A DNA stretch of 9,187 nt from Bacteroidota bacterium (GCA_015767395.1 JADWMI010000084.1:1-9187); one strand, 5' to 3'; positions 1-7,141 are shown, counted from the stretch's first letter. Numbers and translations: made by a program. The notes: generated from the letters alone by a model not told the origin.

Positions 1-1526
1 GGGTTTGACTTGTACAACAAGATCTTACATTCATCACTTAAATGTTTTAAATGTATTGTTTTACCGGCAGTTTCATATTTTTCCACTAAATTAAAAATAG
101 CTTCAGCTCCAGAATGATCAGATACACGCGATTCAATAAAATCAATTTCTACAGAATCAGGATCATTTTTCACATCAAATTTGTCTAAAAACGCTGTAAT
201 AGATCCGAAGAATAATGGGCCCCAAATTTCGTATATTTTTGTTCCATCTGCTTTTACTCTTTTTCTAGCTCTAATTCGTGTAGCACTTTCCCAAGAAAAA
301 ACCAATGCACTTACAATTACACCTGCAATCACAGCAATTGCCAAATCAAAAATAACAGTTAATGCAGAAACCAAAACCAATACAAATAAATCTGTTTTTG
401 GAATTTTATTTATAATTCTAAAACTACTCCACGCAAAGGTTCCAATAACCACCATAAACATAACACCTACCAAAGCTGAAATTGGTACTTGCTCAATATA
501 AGAAGAACCAAATAAAATAAATATCAACAACATTACCGCGGCGACAATTCCAGACAATCGACCTCTACCTCCACCTTTAATATTGATAATAGATTGACCA
601 ATCATAGCACAACCTCCCATACCACCGAACAAACCAGTAACAACATTTGCACTTCCTTGTGCAATACATTCTTTATTTCCGTTTCCTCGAGTTTCAGTTA
701 AATCATCAATTAAATTCAATGTCATCAATGATTCAATTAACCCAATAGCTGCCAATATCAATGCATATGGCAAAATGAATTTGATAGATTCCCAAGTAAA
801 TGGAACCTTCGCAAAGGTCTCCAATTTCAATGTAGGTAAACCACCTTTTAAACCTTCTCCTCCTCCATCTTTAATAAATGAACCAACAGTTGCCACATCA
901 AAATTCATAAAAATAGCAAGCATACTTACTACTAAAATTGCAATTAAGGCTTCTGGTAATTTTTTTGCTTGTTTAATTTTAGGCAAACCCCACATAATTA
1001 ACATCGTTAATGCTACTAAACCAACCATTAAATACATTGAAGTTCCTTGTAACCAAACCTTTTCACCTCCAACAGAAGTTTTAAACATTCCCAATTGAGA
1101 AAGAAAAATAACAATTGCCAAACCGTTCACAAAACCCATCATTACTGGGTGTGGAATTAAACGTACAAATTTACCGAGTTTTAAAACACCTGCTAAAACT
1201 TGGATAACCCCCATCAAAATTACGGTAGCAAATAGATAATACAATCCTAGATTCTCTCCAGGATCACCCATTGCATTTCCTTCTGAAACTAAACTTACCA
1301 TTACAACTGCCAATGCACCAGTTGCTCCTGAAATCATCCCTGGTCTTCCTCCAAAAATTGAAGTAATTAACCCAACCATAAATGCAGCATACAATCCAAC
1401 TAAAGGATCAACTCCAGCCACAAAGGCAAATGCAACAGCTTCAGGAACCAAAGCCAAGGCTACAGTTATTCCAGATAAAACATCATTACGTACATTTGTT
1501 ACCCTTTTTCTAATAAATTCAGTCAT
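1..1526 (-). CDS. SulP-family anion permease with C-terminal STAS domain (3' end cut by window edge)
   Basis: Inner-membrane transporter of the SulP/SLC26 family, which carries sulfate, bicarbonate or other anions; the substrate cannot be told from sequence. Reading from the ATG at 1526 gives 508 codons without a stop before the left edge, so the gene is nearly complete. Residues about 15-415 are a run of hydrophobic helices. The first contains the family-typical ALVPEAVAFAF (23-33), followed by the GATGALAVV region (67-75). A GGMGGCAMIGQSIINIKGGG stretch (301-320) marks the second half of the core. Residues about 430-508 form a cytoplasmic STAS domain with a D-x-S motif (DHS, 470-472) and the typical KHLSDECK (494-501). 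The start is supported by a -7 promoter box 23 bases upstream. It lies downstream of the NUDIX gene on the same strand, 96 bases away. The family call is firm. Confidence 0.93.
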   Translation of the reverse strand, partial: MTEFIRKRVTNVRNDVLSGITVALALVPEAVAFAFVAGVDPLVGLYAAFMVGLITSIFGGRPGMISGATGALAVVMVSLVSEGNAMGDPGENLGLYYLFATVILMGVIQVLAGVLKLGKFVRLIPHPVMMGFVNGLAIVIFLSQLGMFKTSVGGEKVWLQGTSMYLMVGLVALTMLIMWGLPKIKQAKKLPEALIAILVVSMLAIFMNFDVATVGSFIKDGGGEGLKGGLPTLKLETFAKVPFTWESIKFILPYALILAAIGLIESLMTLNLIDDLTETRGNGNKECIAQGSANVVTGLFGGMGGCAMIGQSIINIKGGGRGRLSGIVAAVMLLIFILFGSSYIEQVPISALVGVMFMVVIGTFAWSSFRIINKIPKTDLFVLVLVSALTVIFDLAIAVIAGVIVSALVFSWESATRIRARKRVKADGTKIYEIWGPLFFGSITAFLDKFDVKNDPDSVEIDFIESRVSDHSGAEAIFNLVEKYETAGKTIHLKHLSDECKILLYKSN

Positions 1527-1549
1527 AAGTAGTTATTTTACAAAAGCGG

Positions 1550-1557
1550 CAAAGATA
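1550..1557 (-). promoter_or_regulatory. -7 promoter element (TATCTTTG) for the SulP gene
   Basis: The minus strand reads TATCTTTG, a full match to the Bacteroidota -7 consensus TANNTTTG, followed by CCGC. It ends 23 bases before the SulP ATG, a normal short leader. I see no TTG at the expected -33 spacing. It suggests that SulP can be transcribed separately from the NUDIX gene upstream. Confidence 0.6.
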
Positions 1558-1603
1558 GGCCTTTTTGCTTGTTTTAGTATATTTAAGTGGATGAGTTACG
1601 AAA

Positions 1604-1618
1604 ACGTTTAAAAAACGT
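1604..1618 (-). terminator. Small AT-rich hairpin after the NUDIX gene, possible weak terminator
   Basis: ACGTTT and AAACGT form a 6-bp stem with a 3-base loop, just past the NUDIX stop codon (1623-1625). On the minus strand the stem is followed by TTTTC. The stem is short and AT-rich, so termination is uncertain; if it fails, the NUDIX transcript reads into the SulP gene. Confidence 0.25.
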
Positions 1619-1622
1619 ATTG

Positions 1623-2204
1623 TTAAAATAACAATTTAATGTTTTCGTAGCTATTATCTAGGGCTTGTTCTGTTGATTGCTGGTTTTTAAAAACGACTTC
1701 TTCTATACCCTCTGCTATTTGTGGTGTTAATGTACCAATATAATTTGTAGTCATTAAAAACCAATACGTAATTTTAAATATGGTTTTTTCTTTTCGTTCA
1801 AAAATATGGTAAGTAGTTTCTAATTCATTTTCTATCATTAAATTTGAAATTCCACATTCTTCTTCAACCTCTCTTATAGCACATTGCTCGATGGATTCTC
1901 CTTTCTCCAATTTTCCTTTTGGCAAATCCCACTTGTTAAAACGATAAATAAAAAGTATTTCTTTTTTACTATTAAAAACTTTTCCACCCGCTGCTTTCTG
2001 AATTTTAAAATTATTTTTAAACACATTCCAACACAATTCTAAATCACTGCAAACCATACAAATACCCGCTAATTCAAGATTAAGCATTTGTTTAACAATT
2101 CCCAATACATCAACATTCTCAAAAATTAATCTTTTATATTTTGTTGAAATCTTCTTATCATCTGTCAAAATTATTGGACAGTCATTAACAAAAACTTTAT
2201 ACAT
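1623..2204 (-). CDS. NUDIX hydrolase with N-terminal extension
   Basis: Hydrolyses a nucleoside diphosphate linked to another moiety; the substrate is unknown. The catalytic Nudix box GX5EX7REUXEEXGU is intact at residues 97-119 of the 193-residue protein: G97, E103, then REVEEECGI at 111-119. It is preceded by WDLPKGK, common in Ap4A-hydrolase-like and housekeeping members. The first roughly 65 residues are an extension outside the Nudix fold, which I recall in other Bacteroidota homologues but cannot assign a function. I chose the ATG at 2204 (MYKVFVND). In-frame ATGs at 2210 and 2225 are possible, but the second would overlap the pyrE coding region and would lie inside the proposed -7 box. 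The gene diverges from pyrE with 7 bases between starts. The family is certain; the start is likely. Confidence 0.9.
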   Translation of the reverse strand: MYKVFVNDCPIILTDDKKISTKYKRLIFENVDVLGIVKQMLNLELAGICMVCSDLELCWNVFKNNFKIQKAAGGKVFNSKKEILFIYRFNKWDLPKGKLEKGESIEQCAIREVEEECGISNLMIENELETTYHIFERKEKTIFKITYWFLMTTNYIGTLTPQIAEGIEEVVFKNQQSTEQALDNSYENIKLLF

Positions 2205-2207
2205 TTG
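2174..2207 (+). promoter_or_regulatory. pyrE promoter: TTG (-33) and TACATTTG (-7), inside the NUDIX 5' end
   Basis: TTG at 2174-2176 and TACATTTG at 2200-2207 are separated by 23 bases, within the 17-23 spacing reported for flavobacterial promoters as I recall it. This is the only bipartite match among the candidate promoters in the window. The -7 box ends four bases before the pyrE ATG (2212), so transcription should begin at or within a few bases of the start codon. The same bases include the NUDIX start codon (2204-2202 on the other strand). Confidence 0.6.
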
Positions 2208-2211
2208 CATT

Positions 2212-2853
2212 ATGATTAAGAACAAAGATACTGCAAAAAAAACGGCCGAACTTTTATTACAAATAAAAGCTATTAAATTACAGCCAAACGATCCATTTAC
2301 TTGGGCTTCTGGTTGGAAATCTCCAATTTATTGTGACAACAGAACGACACTTTCTTACCCTCCTATTCGTAATTATTTAAGAGAAAATTTAGCTGAAATA
2401 ATTGAAAAAGAATACGGAAAACCAGATGTAATTGCGGGTGTTGCTACTGGTGCTATTGCTATTGGTGTTTTAGTAGCTCAATTTTTAAATGTTCCTTTTA
2501 TTTATGTGCGACCTGAACCTAAATCACATGGTAGAAAAAATCAGGTAGAAGGTTTTTTAGATAAAAATCAAAATGTTGTAGTTGTTGAAGATCTAATTAG
2601 TACTGGAAAAAGTAGTTTAAATGCAGTACAAGCATTAAAAGAGGCCGGAGCAACAGTAAAAGGTATGGTTGCAATATTTTCTTATGGTTTTGAAATTGCT
2701 GACGAAAATTTTAAAAAGGCAGATGTTAAATTAACAACTTTAAGTGATTACGATCACTTATTAGAGCAAACATTTGACAGCAGTTATATCTCTAAAAAAG
2801 AATTAGAAACGCTTAAAAAATGGAGAGAAAATCCATCTAAGTGGAATCAATAA
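2212..2853 (+). CDS. pyrE: Orotate phosphoribosyltransferase
   Basis: Cytoplasmic enzyme of de novo pyrimidine synthesis that joins orotate to PRPP to give orotidine 5'-phosphate and pyrophosphate. The protein is 213 residues, normal for the family. The PRPP-binding signature is at 122-134 (VVVVEDLISTGKS), with the paired acids E126 and D127. FTWASGWKSPIYCDNR (29-44) is the orotate-side N-terminal motif, and the flexible loop is VRPEPKSHGRKNQVEG (99-114). The ATG at 2212 is the only plausible start: no other ATG occurs before residue 152 and the conserved N-terminus begins here. There is no room for a normal leader after the promoter. It is followed after 9 bases by the SRPBCC gene, probably co-transcribed. 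Confidence 0.97.
   Translation: MIKNKDTAKKTAELLLQIKAIKLQPNDPFTWASGWKSPIYCDNRTTLSYPPIRNYLRENLAEIIEKEYGKPDVIAGVATGAIAIGVLVAQFLNVPFIYVRPEPKSHGRKNQVEGFLDKNQNVVVVEDLISTGKSSLNAVQALKEAGATVKGMVAIFSYGFEIADENFKKADVKLTTLSDYDHLLEQTFDSSYISKKELETLKKWRENPSKWNQ
2223..2230 (-). promoter_or_regulatory. -7 promoter element (TATCTTTG) for the NUDIX gene, inside pyrE codons 4-7
   Basis: The minus strand reads TATCTTTG, a full TANNTTTG match and identical to the SulP box. It lies 18 bases before the NUDIX ATG at 2204 (12 before the one at 2210), comparable with the other candidates here. No TTG is seen at the expected -33 spacing; the nearest is 29 bases away. It points toward the pyrE promoter, so the two face each other. 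Confidence 0.5.
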
Positions 2854-2862
2854 AAGTATCCT

Positions 2863-3252
2863 ATGAATTTAGAAACAAAAAAAGTAATTATAAATAAGTC
2901 TCAAAAATATTTTTTTGAGTTCCTATTAGATTTAAATAATTTTAAACACTTAATGCCTGAAAACACTGATAAATTTGAGGTTGATGGCGAATCTTTTATT
3001 TTCAGTTTGAAAGGTATGCCCGAAATTAGATTGGTTGTTAAGGAAAAACAACCTTTTGACAAAATAGTTTTAGGAGCTGCAAGTAGTAAATTAAACTTTT
3101 CACTTACTGCTATAATTAATGTTGTAACTGAGAATAGCTGTGAAGCGCAGTTATTGTTTAACGGCGAATTCAACACTATGATGGCAATGATGGTAAAAAG
3201 TCCACTTCAAAAATTTATAAATACATTGACGGATAACGCATCTAAATTATAA
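2863..3252 (+). CDS. Small SRPBCC (START/Bet v1-like) superfamily protein
   Basis: A 129-residue cytoplasmic protein with no signal peptide. The pattern fits a single SRPBCC domain. It opens with a beta strand (KKVIINKS), then a helix with FFEFLLDLNNFKHLMPE (17-33), which matches the usual region where the ligand pocket is capped. Next come alternating strands including FEVDGESFIFSLKG, and it ends in a long helix (MMAMMVKSPLQKFINTLTDNAS). Members bind hydrophobic ligands or act as coenzyme-binding or assembly factors; no ligand can be named here. It lies 9 bases after pyrE and converges on birA, leaving only 14 bases between the stop codons. The fold call rests on pattern recognition and is moderately sure. 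Confidence 0.72.
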   Translation: MNLETKKVIINKSQKYFFEFLLDLNNFKHLMPENTDKFEVDGESFIFSLKGMPEIRLVVKEKQPFDKIVLGAASSKLNFSLTAIINVVTENSCEAQLLFNGEFNTMMAMMVKSPLQKFINTLTDNASKL

Positions 3253-3266
3253 AAACTTGTATTTAT

Positions 3267-4004
3267 TTAATAACTCGCAAATTTAATTTCTTTCAAACTA
3301 AATTTGCGAGTTGTTTCATTTTCAAGCTCAACAACTAGCCTCCCCTCTTCAGAAACATCGATAATCTTCCCTAAAAAAACAACACCTTTACCATCTTCAA
3401 ACATCATCGGTGTCTGAAATTTATAAAGTGATTCTAAATATAATTTTTTCAAGCTGTCAAAATTCTTTTTTTCAACAAAACCAATATAAAATTGAATTGA
3501 AGAGATTATTTTTAACAGTAAATTATCTTTATCAAAATTGATTCCTGCTAGTTGTTTAAGAGAGGTCACATTTTCTAAATTATCTGAGAATTGGTCTTGA
3601 TTTACATTTAGCCCAACCCCAATAATAGAATGCTTAATATTACTACCACTTAACACGTTTTCTATTAATATGCCACACAGCTTGTCTTTCTCTGCCAAAA
3701 TGTCGTTTGGCCATTTAACATATAACAAATTATTAACATTTGGTTTTAACGCGTTTAAAACACCCAACGAAATAGCCATACTTAAATAGAATTGGTCTTC
3801 AATTTTAAAACCCTCAATCCTAACTAACATGCTAAATGTAAGGTTTTTACCGTACTCACTTTCCCATACAGTTCCCAATTGACCCCGACCAGCATTTTGA
3901 CGCTCTGCCGTCACTACCGTATAGTTTTCTAAATTGTTTATTTCAACCATATTTTTTAAGTAAGAATTGGTTGAGTCAATGGCATTAAGTTTGATTATAT
4001 GCAT
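3267..4004 (-). CDS. birA: Biotin--[acetyl-CoA-carboxylase] ligase, monofunctional
   Basis: Activates biotin with ATP to biotinyl-AMP and attaches it to the lysine of biotin carboxyl carrier protein, which feeds fatty acid synthesis. The 245-residue protein starts directly in the catalytic domain (LNAIDSTNSYLK, 6-17). It lacks the N-terminal winged helix of the E. coli regulator, so it should not repress biotin genes. Motifs: GRGQLGTVW (39-47, adenylate/biotin loop), KWPND (97-101, catalytic lysine), CGILIE (110-115) and GVGLNVN (129-135). A small C-terminal domain covers about 195-245. I chose the ATG at 4004; an in-frame ATG at 4028 would place the start inside the proposed -7 box. The last 14 codons contain a perfect inverted repeat. 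birA diverges from rsfS. Confidence 0.95.
   Translation of the reverse strand: MHIIKLNAIDSTNSYLKNMVEINNLENYTVVTAERQNAGRGQLGTVWESEYGKNLTFSMLVRIEGFKIEDQFYLSMAISLGVLNALKPNVNNLLYVKWPNDILAEKDKLCGILIENVLSGSNIKHSIIGVGLNVNQDQFSDNLENVTSLKQLAGINFDKDNLLLKIISSIQFYIGFVEKKNFDSLKKLYLESLYKFQTPMMFEDGKGVVFLGKIIDVSEEGRLVVELENETTRKFSLKEIKFASY
3272..3312. terminator. Perfect 14-bp hairpin in the 3' end of birA, likely bidirectional terminator
   Basis: AACTCGCAAATTTA (3272-3285) and TAAATTTGCGAGTT (3299-3312) are exact reverse complements around a 13-base loop. The hairpin sits between the ends of two converging genes. It lies wholly in the last birA codons, the arms encoding roughly TRKF and IKFAS, and starts 19 bases after the SRPBCC stop. 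On the plus strand it is followed by GTTTCATTTTC, a modest U-tract; on the minus strand the U-tract is poor. It is best read as terminating the pyrE-SRPBCC transcript and perhaps also birA. Confidence 0.6.
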
Positions 4005-4025
4005 AAAATAAAATAGTAAAATTAA

Positions 4026-4033
4026 CAAAGTTA
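4026..4033 (-). promoter_or_regulatory. -7 promoter element (TAACTTTG) for birA
   Basis: The minus strand reads TAACTTTG, a full TANNTTTG match. It ends 21 bases before the birA ATG at 4004 and so supports that start over the ATG at 4028. No TTG is present at the expected -33 distance. It is back-to-back with the rsfS box. Confidence 0.55.
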
Positions 4034-4063
4034 CTTAAACAATCATATATTATAAAAAAGTAA

Positions 4064-4071
4064 TAACTTTG
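4064..4071 (+). promoter_or_regulatory. -7 promoter element (TAACTTTG) for rsfS
   Basis: TAACTTTG followed by CAGC is a full match to TANNTTTG and ends 21 bases before the rsfS ATG at 4093. It is the same octamer as the birA box on the other strand, 30 bases away. Its last three bases are the TTG that could be misread as an upstream rsfS start. It probably drives rsfS and ftsH. Confidence 0.6.
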
Positions 4072-4092
4072 CAGCAAATTAAAAAAAAATTA

Positions 4093-4464
4093 ATGACGAA
4101 AAAAAATGGAAGTGCAGATGACCTAATAGCGGTGATTTTAAAGGCGGTTGATGAAGTAAAAGCAGAAAACATTGAAATTCTAGATTTAAGAGAAATTGAA
4201 AATACAGTATGTGATTATTTTATAGTTTGTACAGGAACTTCAAACACTCATGTAAGTGCCATTTCTGGTATTATTCAAAAGCAAGTAGGTAAAATTATTC
4301 AAGAAAAAGCTTGGCACGTTGAAGGGGAAGGAACTGCTGAGTGGATTTTACTAGACTACGTTAATATAGTTGTTCATGTTTTTCAAAAACACATACGCGA
4401 ATATTACGATATTGAAAGCTTATGGGGTGATGCAAAAATCACATCAATTCCAAGCACTAACTAA
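4093..4464 (+). CDS. rsfS: Ribosomal silencing factor RsfS
   Basis: Binds ribosomal protein L14 (uL14) on the large subunit and blocks joining of the subunits, lowering translation when nutrients are short. The 123-residue protein carries the family hallmarks: VCDYFIVCTGTSNTHVSAI (38-56), WHVEGEG (75-81), EWILLDY (84-90) and VVHVFQKHIREYYDIESLW (94-112). The length is normal for the family. The ATG at 4093 is preferred: extending to the in-frame TTG at 4069 would begin inside the promoter box and add a lysine-rich, non-conserved tail. An A-run (4081-4089) precedes the start in place of a Shine-Dalgarno sequence. ftsH follows after 32 bases, probably in the same operon. Confidence 0.95.
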   Translation: MTKKNGSADDLIAVILKAVDEVKAENIEILDLREIENTVCDYFIVCTGTSNTHVSAISGIIQKQVGKIIQEKAWHVEGEGTAEWILLDYVNIVVHVFQKHIREYYDIESLWGDAKITSIPSTN

Positions 4465-4496
4465 TAGTTTCTAAAAACTTATTGAAAAAATTATAA

Positions 4497-6506
4497 ATGA
4501 GTCAAGATAAAAAAAACACACCGAATAAGAATCTTTTAAAAACGCCTAAATTTAATTTTTATTGGATTTACGGAGCCATATTTGTATTATTCATAGGTTA
4601 TCAATTCTATAGCAGTGGCAACATGTCTTCGAAGAATTTGAGTCAAAATGAATTTGAGACTATTCTTTCTGAAAACGATATTGAAAAAATATTAATTGTA
4701 AATAAAGATGTTGCTGATATTTATATAAAAAACGAAGCTTTAGAAAAAGAAAAGCATAAAAAAAATAAAAGCTCATTATACACAGGTAACACACCTATGT
4801 ACTTTTATAATTTTGGTGATTTACAAAATTTCGAAAAAGAATTAAATGCTAAAAAAGAAGAAAATCAATTAGATTTTGACCTTAAATTTGAAGAAAAAAC
4901 AAATTTATTAGACCAAATTTTCATGTACTTACCATTTATATTTTTAATTGGTTTGTGGATTTATTTCATGAAAAGAATGTCTGGCGGTGGCTCAGGCGGT
5001 GGAGGACAAATTTTTAGTATTGGAAAATCAAAAGCTAAATTATTTGATCAAGATCAAAAAGTAAAAACTTCATTTAAAGATGTTGCTGGATTAGAAGGCG
5101 CTAAAGAAGAGGTACAAGAAATTGTAGACTTCTTGAAAAGTCCAGAAAAATATACTTCACTTGGAGGTAAAATACCTAAAGGAGCATTATTGGTTGGACC
5201 TCCGGGAACAGGTAAAACCTTGCTAGCAAAAGCTGTTGCAGGAGAAGCAGGAGTGCCATTTTTCTCTCTTTCAGGTTCAGATTTTGTTGAAATGTTTGTT
5301 GGGGTAGGTGCATCACGTGTGCGTGATTTATTTAAACAAGCCCAACAAAAAGCGCCTTCCATTATTTTTATCGATGAAATTGATGCTGTAGGTAGAGCAC
5401 GTGGAAAAAGCAATATGACAGGTGGAAATGATGAACGTGAAAATACATTAAATCAACTATTAACCGAAATGGATGGTTTTGGAACAGACACCAACGTTAT
5501 TGTTGTCGCTGCTACAAACCGTGCAGATGTGTTAGATAAAGCATTATTACGGGCTGGACGTTTTGACCGTCAAATTTATGTTGATTTACCAAACATAACC
5601 GAACGTGCAGAAATATTTAAAGTGCATATTAAGCCTCTTAAATTACATAAAGACGTTGGAATAGAATTTTTATCACAACAAACACCTGGTTTTTCTGGTG
5701 CAGATATTGCCAACCTTTGTAACGAAGCTGCTTTAATTGCAGCGCGCCAAGGAAAAAAAGCCGTACATCATCAAGATTTCTTAGATGCTGTTGATAGAAT
5801 TGTAGGTGGGCTTGAGAAGAAAAATAAAATTATTTCACCCAAAGAAAAGAAAACCATTGCTTTTCACGAAGCTGGACATGCAACCGCAAGTTGGATGTTG
5901 GAGCATGCTGCACCACTTGTAAAAGTAACTATTGTTCCTAGAGGTCAAAGTTTAGGAGCTGCTTGGTATTTACCTGAAGAGCGACAAATTGTACAAACTG
6001 AGCAAATGCTTGATGAAATGTGTGCTACACTCGCCGGTAGAGCTGCTGAGAAAATAATGTTCGATAAAATTTCAACGGGTGCGTTAAATGATCTTGAAAA
6101 AATAACACGTCAGGCACGTGCTATGGTGACCGTTTATGGCTTAAACGATAAAATAGGTAATATCACCTATTATGATTCTTCTGGTCAATCTGATTATAAT
6201 TTTACAAAACCTTACAGTGAAGAAACAGCAAGGATTATTGATAAAGAAATTTCTGAAATTATTGAAATTCAATATCAAAGAGCAATTAAAATCTTAACTG
6301 AAAATAAAGATAAATTAATTACTTTGGCTGAAGTATTACTTGAAAAAGAAGTGATTTTCAAAAATGATTTAGAAGTTATTTTTGGTAAAAGACCTTTTGA
6401 CGTTGAAGAACCTGGAGTTAAAAAAGTAGTTGAAAACAAAGAAGAAAATGATAAAATAACAAAAGAAGAAACTAATATTGAAAATTCATCAGAAACAGAT
6501 GAGTAA
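4497..6506 (+). CDS. ftsH: ATP-dependent zinc metalloprotease FtsH
   Basis: Hexameric AAA+ protease of the inner membrane that extracts and degrades misfolded membrane proteins and some regulators. The 669-residue protein has TM helix 1 at about 20-38, a periplasmic domain at about 40-138 and TM helix 2 at about 140-158. A glycine-rich linker (SGGGSGGGG, 162-170) leads to the AAA domain. Walker A is GPPGTGKT (234-241), the pore loop is FVG (267-269), Walker B is IIFIDEID (289-296), and the second region of homology has arginine fingers R352 and R355. The protease domain has HEAGH (457-461), with D532 (in LNDLE) as the likely third zinc ligand. The tail after about 635 is rich in Lys and Glu and variable. 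All catalytic residues are present. I see no own promoter, so it is probably transcribed with rsfS. Confidence 0.98.
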   Translation: MSQDKKNTPNKNLLKTPKFNFYWIYGAIFVLFIGYQFYSSGNMSSKNLSQNEFETILSENDIEKILIVNKDVADIYIKNEALEKEKHKKNKSSLYTGNTPMYFYNFGDLQNFEKELNAKKEENQLDFDLKFEEKTNLLDQIFMYLPFIFLIGLWIYFMKRMSGGGSGGGGQIFSIGKSKAKLFDQDQKVKTSFKDVAGLEGAKEEVQEIVDFLKSPEKYTSLGGKIPKGALLVGPPGTGKTLLAKAVAGEAGVPFFSLSGSDFVEMFVGVGASRVRDLFKQAQQKAPSIIFIDEIDAVGRARGKSNMTGGNDERENTLNQLLTEMDGFGTDTNVIVVAATNRADVLDKALLRAGRFDRQIYVDLPNITERAEIFKVHIKPLKLHKDVGIEFLSQQTPGFSGADIANLCNEAALIAARQGKKAVHHQDFLDAVDRIVGGLEKKNKIISPKEKKTIAFHEAGHATASWMLEHAAPLVKVTIVPRGQSLGAAWYLPEERQIVQTEQMLDEMCATLAGRAAEKIMFDKISTGALNDLEKITRQARAMVTVYGLNDKIGNITYYDSSGQSDYNFTKPYSEETARIIDKEISEIIEIQYQRAIKILTENKDKLITLAEVLLEKEVIFKNDLEVIFGKRPFDVEEPGVKKVVENKEENDKITKEETNIENSSETDE

Positions 6507-6522
6507 ATTGATATCTTTTTTA

Positions 6523-6530
6523 TAATTTTG
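6523..6530 (+). promoter_or_regulatory. -7 promoter element (TAATTTTG) before the LUD gene
   Basis: TAATTTTG is a full match to TANNTTTG in the 44-base gap after ftsH and ends 20 bases before the LUD ATG, the same geometry as the rsfS and birA boxes. There is no TTG at the right -33 spacing. In such AT-rich DNA a chance match is possible. If real, LUD-cdsA-psd-ACBP forms a unit that can be expressed apart from ftsH. Confidence 0.4.
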
Positions 6531-6550
6531 AAATTATTCAAAATATATTA

Positions 6551-7138
6551 ATGAGTTTTTTCAAAAAGTTATTTAATACACCTAAGCAAGAAGACCCTAA
6601 AACAAAGGATTTAGAGTTTGAAAATTTACCACTTGATCAAATTTTTGTTAAAAATTTCATTAAGAATCATGGTAAATTTTTGTATTGCACAACATTACAA
6701 GAAGTTACAAAAAATTTATCTGAAATCATTCATGAAAATTCTTGGGAAAAGGTTATCTGTAGCGATTATGATTTACAAAAACTTATTAAAACAGTAGCTG
6801 TTGCTACTACAGATAAATATAGTAACAAGCATCCTTTTTTTACTGGGTGTGAACATTTAATTGTTGAAAACGGCAGCATATTATTCTCATCTAACCAGTT
6901 AAAAGAATTTAAGATTCCTAATTTATCAGAAAATTTTATAGTTTATGCAACTACAAGCCAATTGGTAAAATCTAAAGGTGAAAGTTTAACTGGAATAAAA
7001 TCAAGATATCAAGGAAATATTCCAAGTAATATAAGCCCAATTAATAATTACAACCCTAACAGTGAAGGTTCAGATTTTATGAGTTATGGAAGCACAAATG
7101 CAAAAAACTTATATTTACTTTTGTTCGAAGATTTATAA
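6551..7138 (+). CDS. LUD-domain (LutC/YkgG-like, DUF162) protein
   Basis: A 195-residue soluble protein whose centre resembles the LUD domain, named for lactate-utilisation proteins LutB and LutC. TGCEHLIVENGSILFSS (98-114) corresponds to the family's conserved region of the type 'GxxxxIADTGSIVLSS'. It is followed by the strand FIVYATTSQLV (129-139). The N-terminal 30 residues are charged and start with an amphipathic MSFFKKLF. There is no partner LutA (Fe-S) or LutB gene here, and the gene sits 3 bases before cdsA. A role in lactate oxidation is therefore doubtful and the true function is unknown. It lies 44 bases after ftsH. The domain call is fairly sure; the function is not. Confidence 0.78.
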   Translation: MSFFKKLFNTPKQEDPKTKDLEFENLPLDQIFVKNFIKNHGKFLYCTTLQEVTKNLSEIIHENSWEKVICSDYDLQKLIKTVAVATTDKYSNKHPFFTGCEHLIVENGSILFSSNQLKEFKIPNLSENFIVYATTSQLVKSKGESLTGIKSRYQGNIPSNISPINNYNPNSEGSDFMSYGSTNAKNLYLLLFEDL

Positions 7139-7141
7139 TTT

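Noticed and set aside
181..1098. Open frames on the plus strand at 181-501 and 775-1098
   Set aside because: They lie antisense to the SulP gene, show no recognisable domain, and are low-complexity shadows of its hydrophobic codons.
2205..2225. Longer NUDIX start at 2225
   Set aside because: It would overlap pyrE and lie inside the proposed NUDIX -7 element; MYKVFVND at 2204 looks like the natural N-terminus.
2901..3176. Minus-strand open frame opposite the SRPBCC gene
   Set aside because: The plus-strand reading has a sensible fold pattern and operon position; this one has neither.
4005..4028. Longer BirA start at 4028
   Set aside because: It lies within the -7 promoter box, and the added residues are not part of the conserved ligase start.
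4069..4092. Upstream TTG start for rsfS
   Set aside because: The TTG is the end of the TAACTTTG promoter box, and the added residues are an unconserved lysine-rich stretch.
4466..4479. AGTTT/AAACT hairpin between rsfS and ftsH
   Set aside because: Only a 5-bp AT-rich stem with no U-tract; expected by chance in this composition.
5054..5413. Minus-strand open frame opposite the FtsH ATPase domain
   Set aside because: Antisense to a highly conserved coding region, with no family resemblance.
6275..6541. Minus-strand open frame opposite the FtsH tail
   Set aside because: Serine/isoleucine-rich complement of Lys/Glu codons; no promoter or domain.
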